Source of the DNA: Acaudatibacter sp050729515
GTDB taxonomy: Bacteria > Pseudomonadota > Alphaproteobacteria > Caulobacterales > Caulobacteraceae
Direction: 5' to 3'
Assembly (NCBI GenBank): GCA_050729515.1
Contig: JBOHLG010000001.1
Coordinates: forward strand, 124,001-188,000
DNA length: 64,000 nucleotides
Part shown: piece by piece, positions 27,615 to 35,453 of the stretch
Position numbering within the stretch: position 1 is the first letter of the stretch
Layout: each line of letters begins with the position of its first letter
The notes under the pieces: generated by a model
Seen by the model: only the letters and a program-made list of their open reading frames with translations
Told to the model about the DNA's origin: nothing
The model's database searches: none
Translations under genes and position numbers: made by a program

Positions 27615-27774
27615 GTCCCGATTCCGACGTTCGATCCGCCTGGGGCGAACACCGGCCGAACGTCGGAATCGAGATGGACGCTAGCAAGCACTCGATTCCA
27701 ATGTCGCTTACGAATTGACCTTCGTACCGAGCCCTCCCCAAGCTGAAACGAACATCAAATTCGTAAACGACACG
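27615..27774 (-). repeat. CTAG double-hairpin repeat, family I copy 3 (degenerate)
   Basis: The element is in the opposite orientation to copies 1, 2 and 4. It has a perfect 14-bp stem GATTCCGACGTTCG / CGAACGTCGGAATC with outer GTCC..GGAC, then CTAG at 27681. A degraded first hairpin follows (ACGAACATCAAATTCGT survives on one side). It lies between divergent mprF-like and acyl-CoA dehydrogenase genes. Confidence 0.75.
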
Positions 27775-27888
27775 GGCGTATGCCGGCCGGAGGACGCGGC
27801 GCAGAATGCGAGAGACTTGCGGCCCTGGTTGTCGGCGTTAATCTAGCTTTTGGTCTCTGAGGAAACGGCGAGCGGCGGGAAGGAAGCG

Positions 27889-29112
27889 ATGGCGGATTTT
27901 GGAGCGGGCGAGGTCGACGCCTTCCGGGCCGAGATCCGGTCCTGGCTGGCGGCGAACTATCCCGACGAGCTCAAGGCGCCCCGACCGAAAGTCCACCCCG
28001 AAGCGATGTGGGGCGGGCGCGCCTTCGAAGGCAGCGATGATCCCCACATCCGGTGGATGCGGGCCATGGCCTCGCGCGGCTTCACCGCCCCCACCTGGCC
28101 CAAAGCCTACGGCGGCGGGGGCCTGACGGCCGCCGAAGCCAAGGTCCTCTCCGAGGAGTTGGCGGCGGGAGGCTACCGCGCGCCGCTCGCCTCTTTCGGC
28201 CTTTGGATGCTGGGTCCAGTGCTCCTCGAATATGGCGACGAGTCGCAGAAGGCCGAGCATCTTCCCAAGATCGTGCGGGGCGAGATCCGCTGGTGCCAGG
28301 GCTATTCCGAACCCGGCTCGGGATCGGACCTCGCCTCGCTGCAGACGAAGTGCGAGGACGCCGGAGAGGACTGGCTGATCAACGGCCAGAAGATCTGGAC
28401 CTCCTACGCCAACCGCGCCGACTGGTGTTTCTGCCTAGTGCGGACCGATACGACCAAGAAGCACGAAGGGATCAGCTTCGTCCTCATCGACATGGCGAGC
28501 CCCGGGGTCGAAACCCGGCCAATCAAATTGATCAGCGGGGAATCGCCCTTCTGTGAGACCTTCTTCACCGACGTGCGCATCCCCAAGAGGAACCTCGTCG
28601 GCAAGGTCAACGGCGGCTGGGAGATCGCCAAGCGCCTGCTCCAGTATGAGCGGCAGAACATTTCCGGCGGCTTCGGCGAAGGCGGGGGCGCCGGAGGCGC
28701 GGCCGGCGATCTCTCCCACATCGCAGCACGCTACGTCGGCAAGGACGAGACCGGCGCGATCGCCGATGCTGACCTGCGTCGGCGTATCACCGACAACAAG
28801 ATGGGCTTCCAGGCCTTCCGGCTCACCATCTCGCGGCTGGCGGCCGAGAGCCGGGTCGGCAACGGCCCCAACGTGGCCACCTCGATCATCAAGTACGCCG
28901 CCGCCGCCCTGGCCCAGGAGCGCTCCGAACTGATGGTCGAGGCCATGGGCGCCCAGAGCCTGGGCTGGGAAGGCGAGGGATTCACCCCCGGCGAGCTCCT
29001 CGCCACGCACGGCTGGCTGCGCTCCAAGGGCAATTCGATCGAGGGCGGCACCTCCGAAGTGAACATCAATGTGGTGGCCAAGCGCGTGCTCGGCCTGCCG
29101 GACCCGAAGTAG
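27889..29112 (+). CDS. Acyl-CoA dehydrogenase
   Basis: The product has 407 residues and is an FAD flavoprotein of acyl-CoA beta-oxidation. Family blocks are WPKAYGGGGL, CQGYSEPGSGSDLASLQT, DWLINGQKIWTS and the C-terminal IEGGTSEVNINVVAKRVLGLP. The ATG at 27889 has AAGGAAG just upstream. It pairs with a homologous gene 76 bp downstream; such pairs form heterotetramers in several steroid- and isoprenoid-degrading bacteria. The natural acyl group is unknown. Confidence 0.92.
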   Translation: MADFGAGEVDAFRAEIRSWLAANYPDELKAPRPKVHPEAMWGGRAFEGSDDPHIRWMRAMASRGFTAPTWPKAYGGGGLTAAEAKVLSEELAAGGYRAPLASFGLWMLGPVLLEYGDESQKAEHLPKIVRGEIRWCQGYSEPGSGSDLASLQTKCEDAGEDWLINGQKIWTSYANRADWCFCLVRTDTTKKHEGISFVLIDMASPGVETRPIKLISGESPFCETFFTDVRIPKRNLVGKVNGGWEIAKRLLQYERQNISGGFGEGGGAGGAAGDLSHIAARYVGKDETGAIADADLRRRITDNKMGFQAFRLTISRLAAESRVGNGPNVATSIIKYAAAALAQERSELMVEAMGAQSLGWEGEGFTPGELLATHGWLRSKGNSIEGGTSEVNINVVAKRVLGLPDPK

Positions 29113-29188
29113 CCTCGAGACTTGCGGCGGGCCGGCGTCGCGCTAGAGTGAAATTCAAAACATCCGTTTGAGAGTGGGAGACGAGGTC

Positions 29189-30397
29189 ATGGCCGACGGT
29201 GAAGTTGGGCTGGAAACCTTTCGCGCCGAGGCGCGCGCCTGGCTGGAGGAGAACTTTCCCGCCTCCCTGCGGCGAGACCCCGATCGGGTGACCGAGACCC
29301 TGATGGGCGGGGGCAAGCTTTCCGGAGATGCCGAGCTGTGGCGCAAGCGGATGGGCGAAAAGGGCTGGGGCGCGGCCACCTGGCCGAAGGCCTATGGCGG
29401 CGGCGGCCTCTCCGGCGCCCAGGCCAAGATCCTGGCCGAGGAGATGGCCCGGATCGGGGCGCCCAACCCGATCATGGGCATGGGCACCAGCATGTTCGGC
29501 CCCACCCTGCTCGAGTACGGGACCGAGGATCAGAAGCAGCGCCACGTCCCACCCATCGTGCGGGGCGAGCTGCGCTGGTGCCAGGGCTACTCCGAGCCGG
29601 GCGCGGGTTCAGACCTCGCCTCGCTGCAGACGAAGTGCGAGGACGCCGGCGACCATTGGGTGATCAACGGCCAGAAGATCTGGACCAGCGGGGCGCAGTA
29701 CGCCGACTGGTGCTTCTGCCTGGTGAGGACCGATGCGTCCAAGAAGCACGAAGGGATCAGCTTCGTGCTCATCAACATGCATCAACCCGGCGTGGAGACG
29801 CGGCCGATCAAGCTCATCGCCGGCACCTCGCCCTTCTGCGAAACGTTCTTCACCAACGCCCGCGTCGAGAAGAACGACATGGTCGGCCCGCTCAACGGCG
29901 GCTGGACGGTCGGCAAGCGCCTGCTCCAGCACGAGCGTTCCGGCCAGGGCGGCGGACGGCTGATGGGCCAGGGGCCCTCGATCCCCGAGCTCGCCAAGAA
30001 GTATGTGGGGCTCGATGAAGATGGCCGCCTCGCGGACAAGGACCTGCGCTCGAGGATCGTCGCCCACATGATGGAGGCGAGAGCCCACACCCTCACCCTG
30101 CAGCGCGCCATGGCCGAGGCCAAAGGCAACCTCAATCCCAGCGCCACCACCTCGATCATGAAGAACTCGGGAACCCGGATCGGCCAGGAGCGGGCCGAGC
30201 TGGCGCTCGAGATCATGGGAAGTCGGGGCCTCGGCTGGGATGGGGAAGAGTTCACGCCAGAAGAGAGGACGGCGGTGAGGACCTGGCTCTCAGGCAAGGC
30301 GACGACAATCTTCGGCGGCTCCTTCGAGATCCAGAACAACATCATCTCCAAGCGGATCCTGACCCTGCCCGATCCGCTGGGGGCGGCGTCGCACTAG
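29189..30397 (+). CDS. Acyl-CoA dehydrogenase
   Basis: The product has 402 residues and is close to the previous gene throughout (WPKAYGGGGLSGAQAKILAE, CQGYSEPGAGSDLASLQT, WVINGQKIWTSGA). At the C-terminus the family segment reads TIFGGSFEIQNNIISKRIL, so the Glu-Gly present in the neighbour (IEGGTSEV) is Phe-Gly here. Whether this changes the catalytic base needs an alignment. The ATG at 29189 follows GGGAG. The stop TAG is the first CTAG of the repeat that follows. Confidence 0.92.
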   Translation: MADGEVGLETFRAEARAWLEENFPASLRRDPDRVTETLMGGGKLSGDAELWRKRMGEKGWGAATWPKAYGGGGLSGAQAKILAEEMARIGAPNPIMGMGTSMFGPTLLEYGTEDQKQRHVPPIVRGELRWCQGYSEPGAGSDLASLQTKCEDAGDHWVINGQKIWTSGAQYADWCFCLVRTDASKKHEGISFVLINMHQPGVETRPIKLIAGTSPFCETFFTNARVEKNDMVGPLNGGWTVGKRLLQHERSGQGGGRLMGQGPSIPELAKKYVGLDEDGRLADKDLRSRIVAHMMEARAHTLTLQRAMAEAKGNLNPSATTSIMKNSGTRIGQERAELALEIMGSRGLGWDGEEFTPEERTAVRTWLSGKATTIFGGSFEIQNNIISKRILTLPDPLGAASH

Positions 30398-30559
30398 TGT
30401 CGTGAATTTGACGTTCGTATCCGGTTCGGGGAGAGCTCAGTGACGAACGTCAAATTCGTCGACGACACTAGAATCATCAGCTGGCTAGTGTCCTTGTAGA
30501 TTCCGACGTTCGGCAAGTGTTCGCCCCAGGCGGATCGAACGTCAGAATCGGGACACTAG
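30394..30559 (+). repeat. CTAG double-hairpin repeat, family I copy 4 (best conserved)
   Basis: A 166-bp element with CTAG at 30394, 30468, 30485 and 30556. Hairpin 1 has arms GAATTTGACGTTCG / CGAACGTCAAATTC inside TAGTGTCGT / ACGACACTA. Hairpin 2 has GATTCCGACGTTCG / CGAACGTCAGAATC inside CTAGTGTCC / GGACACTAG. The spacer is AATCATCAGCTGG. Its first CTAG provides the TAG stop of the upstream gene, and it splits two codirectional dehydrogenase genes. Confidence 0.92.
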
Positions 30560-30596
30560 CGACCGGACAAGCGTTCAGAGAGGAAAGACCGTCGGC

Positions 30597-31733
30597 ATGG
30601 CCGTACTCAACGAAGAACAGAGCATGCTGCGCGACGCGGCCAGGGCATGGACGCAGGAGAAGTCGCCCGTTTCGGCCTTCCGCAAGATGCGCGATTCGAA
30701 CGCTCCGCTGGGCTATGATCCGGCCGCCTTCGCCGAGATGGCCGAAATGGGCTGGACCGGGGTGATCATCCCCGAGGAATACGGCGGCTCCAACTTCGGC
30801 TATCTCTCGCTTGGCCTCATCCTCGAGGAGACCGGGCGCACCCTCACCGCCTCGCCGATCCTCGCCTCGGCCCTGGCGGCGGCGAGCGCCATCGTCATCG
30901 GCGGAAGCGAGGCCCAAAAGCAGGAGTTCCTTCCCAAGATCGCCTCGGGAGAGCTGGTCGCAACCCTCGCGGTCGACGAAGGCCCAAGGCACGATCCGGA
31001 GCGCACCGCGCTCGAAGCGAAGAAGAACGGCAAGGGTTGGACCCTCTCGGGCCAGAAGACCTTCGTCCTGGAAGGCATGGCCGCAGGCCTCTTCGTGGTC
31101 GCGGCGCGCACCTCTGGAAAGGCCGGCGAGAAGGAAGGGATCACGCTCTTCCTGGTTCCGGCCGGGGCCAAGGGGTTCTCCCGCACCCGGCTGACGCTCG
31201 CCGACTCGCGCGGGGCGGCCAACTTCTCCTTCAAATCCGTCGAGGTCGGGCCCGACGCCGTGCTCGGCGAGGCGGACAAAGGCTGGGATCTTCTCGAGGC
31301 GACGCTCGATCGGGCCCGCGCGGGCCTCTCGGCGGAGATGCTGGGATCGGCCGTCCAGGCCTTCGAGACCACCCTCGACTACCTCAAGACCCGGGTCCAG
31401 TTTGGCCAGGTGATCGGGGCGTTCCAGGCGCTGCAGCACCGGGCCGCCAAGATGTTCACCGATCTCGAGCTGGCCCGTTCGTGTGTCGAGGCGGCGCTGG
31501 CCGCCATCGACGACGGCTCGCCGCAGGTTCCCGAGCTGGTCTCCCTGGCCAAGGCCAAGGTCGGGGACACCCTGCATCTGGTCTCCAACGAAATGGTCCA
31601 GATGCACGGCGGCATCGGCATGACTGACGCCCATGACGCGGGTCTCTATCTGAAGCGGGCCCGGGCCTGCGAGACCGCCTTCGGCGGCCAATCCTATCAC
31701 CGCGACCGCTACGCGAGAATCCAGGGGTATTAG
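30597..31733 (+). CDS. Acyl-CoA dehydrogenase (FadE-like)
   Basis: The product has 378 residues and is a third, more divergent acyl-CoA dehydrogenase. It has MGWTGVIIPEEYGGSNFGYL, the flavin region DPERTALEAKKNGKGWTLSGQK, RVQFGQVIGAFQALQHRAA (substrate/FAD contact) and QMHGGIGMTDAHDAGLYLKR. The usual TAVDEGPR segment is altered. Downstream of the other two, it could provide a partner subunit or act in the same catabolic pathway. Confidence 0.9.
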   Translation: MAVLNEEQSMLRDAARAWTQEKSPVSAFRKMRDSNAPLGYDPAAFAEMAEMGWTGVIIPEEYGGSNFGYLSLGLILEETGRTLTASPILASALAAASAIVIGGSEAQKQEFLPKIASGELVATLAVDEGPRHDPERTALEAKKNGKGWTLSGQKTFVLEGMAAGLFVVAARTSGKAGEKEGITLFLVPAGAKGFSRTRLTLADSRGAANFSFKSVEVGPDAVLGEADKGWDLLEATLDRARAGLSAEMLGSAVQAFETTLDYLKTRVQFGQVIGAFQALQHRAAKMFTDLELARSCVEAALAAIDDGSPQVPELVSLAKAKVGDTLHLVSNEMVQMHGGIGMTDAHDAGLYLKRARACETAFGGQSYHRDRYARIQGY

Positions 31734-31747
31734 GCCTCACGCGAGGC
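31734..31747 (+). terminator. Possible weak hairpin terminator
   Basis: Directly after the dehydrogenase stop, GCCTC and GAGGC pair around the loop ACGC. There is no T-tract, so it could be only an RNA 3'-end structure. Confidence 0.3.
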
Positions 31748-31869
31748 GAGCCTGCCTTTCCAGCGCGCTCTGGCTAGCGGCCGAGTAAGATCGCCCGGCC
31801 GACGCACGCGATCCTCAGCGTCGCGCGGTGAAGTCAGGCGCGATCGCCCGACCTCACCGCGCCTGGACC

Positions 31870-31959
31870 TCACTTCTTGCCGCCGGCCGCCTTGCTCTTC
31901 TTGGGCTTGCGAGTCTCGCGGTTCGACTTGTTCTTCTGATCCTTGTTGGCCATGGCCAT
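31870..31959 (-). CDS. Very small basic protein (29 aa)
   Basis: A 29-residue ORF, MAMANKDQKNKSNRE followed by TRKPKKSKAAGGKK, with GGAGGA immediately upstream of the ATG. The sequence resembles a short Lys/Asn-rich protein seen widely in Alphaproteobacteria. The function is unknown. The strong ribosome-binding site and basic composition argue that it is real. Confidence 0.6.
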   Translation of the reverse strand: MAMANKDQKNKSNRETRKPKKSKAAGGKK

Positions 31960-32008
31960 CTCCTCCGATCGGGCCCGTTGGGCCCTTGAGCTTGCCCGGA
32001 TTCCCCGC

Positions 32009-32893
32009 TTAAGGCGAGAGCGCGCCCATGCGTTCCCGGGCGAGTGCGGCGATCGTCTCCGAAAGCGAAGAGCGCCAGTGCGGAGCGGGTCCGCCGAGCC
32101 GTCGCCACGCCTCCGAGCAATCGAGCACGCTGAAGGCCGGGCGGCGGGCGGGCGTGGGCCAATCGGCCGAAGCGATGGGGGTCACGCTCGGGCTCCTTTC
32201 GAGCAGTCCGCGGTCGAGAGCTTGGTCGGCGATGGCGCAGGCGAAGTCGTACCAGGAGGCGCATCCGGCGTCGGTCAGGTGCAGGACGCCCTTGGCGCCC
32301 ACGCGGGCGAGACCCCATAGGCCCCTGGCCAGGGACGCGGCCGAGGTCGGCGCCCCGATCTGATCGGAGACGACGCGCACCTCTTCGCGGTCGGCCATGA
32401 GCCTGAGCATGGTCAAGAGGAAATTCCGCCCACGATGGGCGTAGACCCAGGCGGTGCGCACGATGAGGGCATCGCCGCCCTCCTCGAGGACGGCGCGCTC
32501 GCCGGCGAGCTTGGAGGCGCCGTAGAGATTGACCGGCGCGGGAACATCCTGCGGCCTCCAGGGGTGGGGGCGCTCACCATCGAAAACGAAATCGGTCGAG
32601 ACATGGATGAGCCGAGCGCCGACCTCGCGCGCGGCTCGAGCGAGATTGGCCGCGCCGTCCCGGTTCACCCTGAACGCCTCGGCGGTCTCGCTCTCGGCCC
32701 GATCCACGGCGGTGTAGGCGGCGGCATTGAAGACGAGGTCTGGCCGCTCACGCAAAAGCGCCTCTCGCACCGCCGCCTCATCGGCGATGTCGAGCTCGGC
32801 GCGCGCCAGGCCCACCGTCTCGATCCCCGGCCCGGCCCCCTCGAGGAGGGCGGCGCCGAGTTGGCCGCCGGCCCCGGCGATGAGCGCCTTCAC
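32009..32893 (-). CDS. rmlD: dTDP-4-dehydrorhamnose reductase
   Basis: The product has 294 residues and is an NAD(P)-binding short-chain fold. It has GAGGQLGAALL at the N-terminus, NAAAYTAVDRAE, STDFVFDG and the YGASKLAGE catalytic Tyr-Lys block. It performs the last step of dTDP-L-rhamnose synthesis. The GTG start at 32893 overlaps the TGA of rmlA, so the two are coupled. rmlB and rmlC are not in this window. Confidence 0.9.
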   Translation of the reverse strand: MKALIAGAGGQLGAALLEGAGPGIETVGLARAELDIADEAAVREALLRERPDLVFNAAAYTAVDRAESETAEAFRVNRDGAANLARAAREVGARLIHVSTDFVFDGERPHPWRPQDVPAPVNLYGASKLAGERAVLEEGGDALIVRTAWVYAHRGRNFLLTMLRLMADREEVRVVSDQIGAPTSAASLARGLWGLARVGAKGVLHLTDAGCASWYDFACAIADQALDRGLLERSPSVTPIASADWPTPARRPAFSVLDCSEAWRRLGGPAPHWRSSLSETIAALARERMGALSP

Positions 32894-33774
32894 CGCTGGA
32901 CGCCCTCGCCCAGCAGCGCGACGAGGTATTCGCCATATCCGCTCTTGGCGAGCGGCGCGGCGAGGCCGGCGAGATCGCCATCGGAGATCCACCCGGCCCG
33001 CCAGGCGATCTCCTCGGGGCAGCAGAGCTTCAGGCCCTGGCGCTCCTCGGTGATCCTGACGAAAAGCGCCGCATCGAGGAGCGCGGCATGGGTCCCGGTG
33101 TCGAGCCAGGCGTGGCCCCGGCCCAGACGCTCGACCGTAAGATCGCCGAGTTCCAGGTACTTGCGATTAAGGTCGGTGATCTCGAGCTCGCCGCGGGCGG
33201 AAGGCTTCAGGGAGGCGGCGAGCTCCGGGGCGCGCGAGTCGTAGAAGTAGAGCCCGGTCACCGCCCAGTTGGACTTGGGCTGGGCGGGCTTTTCCTCGAT
33301 GGCGAGGGCCCTGCCGTCCTCATCGAAAGCGACGACGCCGTACTGAGTGGGATCCTTGACCTGGTAGGCGAAAATCGCCGCCCCCGAGCTCCGCGCATCG
33401 GCCTGCCGCAGGATCGCCTGGAGGCTCGCCCCCACGAAGAGGTTGTCGCCCAGGATGAGGGCGGAGGACCGGCCGTCAAGAAAGGGCTCGGCGATGAGGA
33501 GGGCCTGGGCGAGGCCCTCCGGCGCCGGCTGGACGGCGAAGGAAAGCGAAAGACCCCACTGGCCTCCATCGCCGAGGAGGGCTTGAAATGAACTCTTCTC
33601 GCCCGGGGTGGTGATCACGAGGATCTCGCGGATCCCGGCCAGCATGAGCACCGATAAGGGATAGTAGATCATCGGCTTGTCGTAGACCGGCATGAGCTGC
33701 TTGCTGGCCGCCCGCGTGAGGGGATAGAGCCTCGTCCCCGATCCGCCGGCCAGGATGATTCCGCGTCTCGCCAT
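32890..33774 (-). CDS. rmlA: Glucose-1-phosphate thymidylyltransferase
   Basis: The product has 294 residues. It has the nucleotidyltransferase motif GGSGTRLYPLTRAASKQLMP at about 10-29, KPMIYYPLSVLMLAG, VKDPTQYGVVAFDEDG, EEKPAQPKSNWAVTGLYFYD and WLDTGTHAALLDA. It makes dTDP-glucose, the first step to dTDP-rhamnose for O-antigen or exopolysaccharide. It is the first gene of a coupled rmlA-rmlD pair. Confidence 0.95.
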   Translation of the reverse strand: MARRGIILAGGSGTRLYPLTRAASKQLMPVYDKPMIYYPLSVLMLAGIREILVITTPGEKSSFQALLGDGGQWGLSLSFAVQPAPEGLAQALLIAEPFLDGRSSALILGDNLFVGASLQAILRQADARSSGAAIFAYQVKDPTQYGVVAFDEDGRALAIEEKPAQPKSNWAVTGLYFYDSRAPELAASLKPSARGELEITDLNRKYLELGDLTVERLGRGHAWLDTGTHAALLDAALFVRITEERQGLKLCCPEEIAWRAGWISDGDLAGLAAPLAKSGYGEYLVALLGEGVQR

Positions 33775-33785
33775 GTTCCCGCGCG

Positions 33786-33951
33786 CTAGCAGCCCGATTC
33801 CGACGTTCGATCCGCCAGGGGCGAACGCGCGACGAACGTCGGAATCGAGAAGGCTGCTAGCCAGCCAATGATTCTAGTGTCGTTGACGAATTCGACGTTC
33901 GTCACTGAGCCCTCCCCGAAGCGGAAACGAACGTCAAATTCACGACACTAG
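33786..33951 (-). repeat. CTAG double-hairpin repeat, family I copy 5
   Basis: A 166-bp element in reverse orientation between divergent rmlA and the RND operon. CTAG is at 33786, 33857, 33874 and 33948. The first-read hairpin has outer arms CTAGCAGCC / GGCTGCTAG and inner GATTCCGACGTTCG / CGAACGTCGGAATC. The other hairpin has GAATTCGACGTTCG / CGAACGTCAAATTC. The outer arms differ from copies 2 and 4, but both sides changed together. Confidence 0.92.
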
Positions 33952-34113
33952 GCCTTTCCGATCGAATGGCCCCGATTGGCTGATCCTTCCTTGCCGTGCA
34001 AGGCTCTCTCCGGACGCGCCCCGGCGAAGCCGCCTGGGAATTTCCCCGCAGTAATGCATCAGGAGCAAAGCTGTGGCATCCAGGCGCGCCGGTTTGAACC
34101 TTAAGAGTCTTCG

Positions 34114-35433
34114 ATGAGCGACACCGCCCACGCGCATGGATCGCCATCGGGCCCTCGGCGCGCTCCGCCGCCGAGGCCTCGCAGCCGGCGGCGCACCCTC
34201 TTGGCCATCGTCATCGTCATCCTCATCGCCATCGTGATCGGCTTTGTGCTGAGCCGCTGCGCCGCCAGGGGCGCACGGGGTTTCTCCGGCCGGCCCACGA
34301 CCACGGTGGGGATCGCCAAGGCAAGCCTCGGAGACGTGCCGATCCGCCTGGACGCCCTGGGCACAGTCACCCCTGAGGCCACCGACCAGATCACCCCGCG
34401 CGTCTCGGGGATGCTGATCAAGGTGCTCTTCCAGCAGGGTCAGAGGGTCGTCCGCGGCCAGGATCTGGCGGAGATCGATCCAAGGCCCTTCCAGGCCGCG
34501 CTCGACCAGGCCAAGGGCCAGCTCGCCAGGGACCAGGCTTCGCTCGCCGACGCCAAGCTCGATCTAGGCCGCTATCGGACCCTGTTGGCGCAGAACTCGA
34601 TCGCCCGCCAGACGGTCGACACCCAGGCCGCGCTTGTGAAGCAGGACGGCGCCACGGTGGCGTCCGATAAGGCCAATGTGGAGACCGCGGCGCTCAATCT
34701 TTCCTTCTGCCACATCGTGGCCCCGGTCGCTGGGCGGGTGGGGCTCCGCCAGGTCGATCCCGGAAACCAGATCGTCGCCAATAGCGCGACGCCGATCACC
34801 GTCCTCACCCAGATCGATCCCATCGACGTGGAGTTCACCGTTCCCGAGGACGCGATCGCCGAGATCGTCAAGAACGGCAGCGGACTGGGCGGCGGCGGGC
34901 TGTCGGTCACCGCCTACGACCGCACCGGCGGCGCCGCCCTGGCGCAGGGAACCCTGCTCACCCTCGACAACCAGATCGACACCACCACCGGGACGGTGAA
35001 GGGCCGGGCGCGCTTCACCAATCCGAGCGGGACGCTCTTTCCCAACCAGTTCGTCAACGTGAGCCTCCTCGTCGAGACCCTGAAGAACCAGGTGATCGTC
35101 CCCACCACCGCGGTGCGCCATGGGCCGCAGGGCGACTATGTCTGGCTGCTCGAGACTGGCCAGACCGTGCACGCCCAACCGGTGACGGTTGGCCCAGCGA
35201 CCAGCGAGAACGTCTCCATCCTCACGGGCCTCCAGGCGGGCCAGAGCGTCATCACCGAGGGCGGCGATCGCCTGCGCGAGGGCGGCCGGGTGGTCCTGCC
35301 CGGCCAGCGCCCGACCTACGGCGGGCGGGGCGGCCGTCGCGGCCGTGGGCGCGGCGGTCATGGCGGCCATCGGCGCGGGGGCGGCGGCGGGTACGGAGGC
35401 GGCGGCAGGGGTGGGAACGGGTCGGGTCCATGA
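34114..35433 (+). CDS. RND efflux periplasmic adaptor (MdtA-like)
   Basis: The product has 439 residues. One N-terminal membrane anchor lies at about 28-46. The HlyD-type adaptor body follows: the ITPRVSGMLIKVLFQQGQRV lipoyl half, a coiled coil around 110-180, FCHIVAPVAGRVGLRQVDPG, VEFTVPEDAIAEI and NQFVNVSLLVETLKNQVIVP. The last 40 residues are almost only Gly, Arg and His, an RGG-like tail unusual for adaptors. It is the first gene of an adaptor, pump, pump, outer-membrane-factor operon for drug or metabolite efflux. Confidence 0.92.
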   Translation: MSDTAHAHGSPSGPRRAPPPRPRSRRRTLLAIVIVILIAIVIGFVLSRCAARGARGFSGRPTTTVGIAKASLGDVPIRLDALGTVTPEATDQITPRVSGMLIKVLFQQGQRVVRGQDLAEIDPRPFQAALDQAKGQLARDQASLADAKLDLGRYRTLLAQNSIARQTVDTQAALVKQDGATVASDKANVETAALNLSFCHIVAPVAGRVGLRQVDPGNQIVANSATPITVLTQIDPIDVEFTVPEDAIAEIVKNGSGLGGGGLSVTAYDRTGGAALAQGTLLTLDNQIDTTTGTVKGRARFTNPSGTLFPNQFVNVSLLVETLKNQVIVPTTAVRHGPQGDYVWLLETGQTVHAQPVTVGPATSENVSILTGLQAGQSVITEGGDRLREGGRVVLPGQRPTYGGRGGRRGRGRGGHGGHRRGGGGGYGGGGRGGNGSGP

Positions 35434-35453
35434 GCGCGGACGACGCCTGAACC

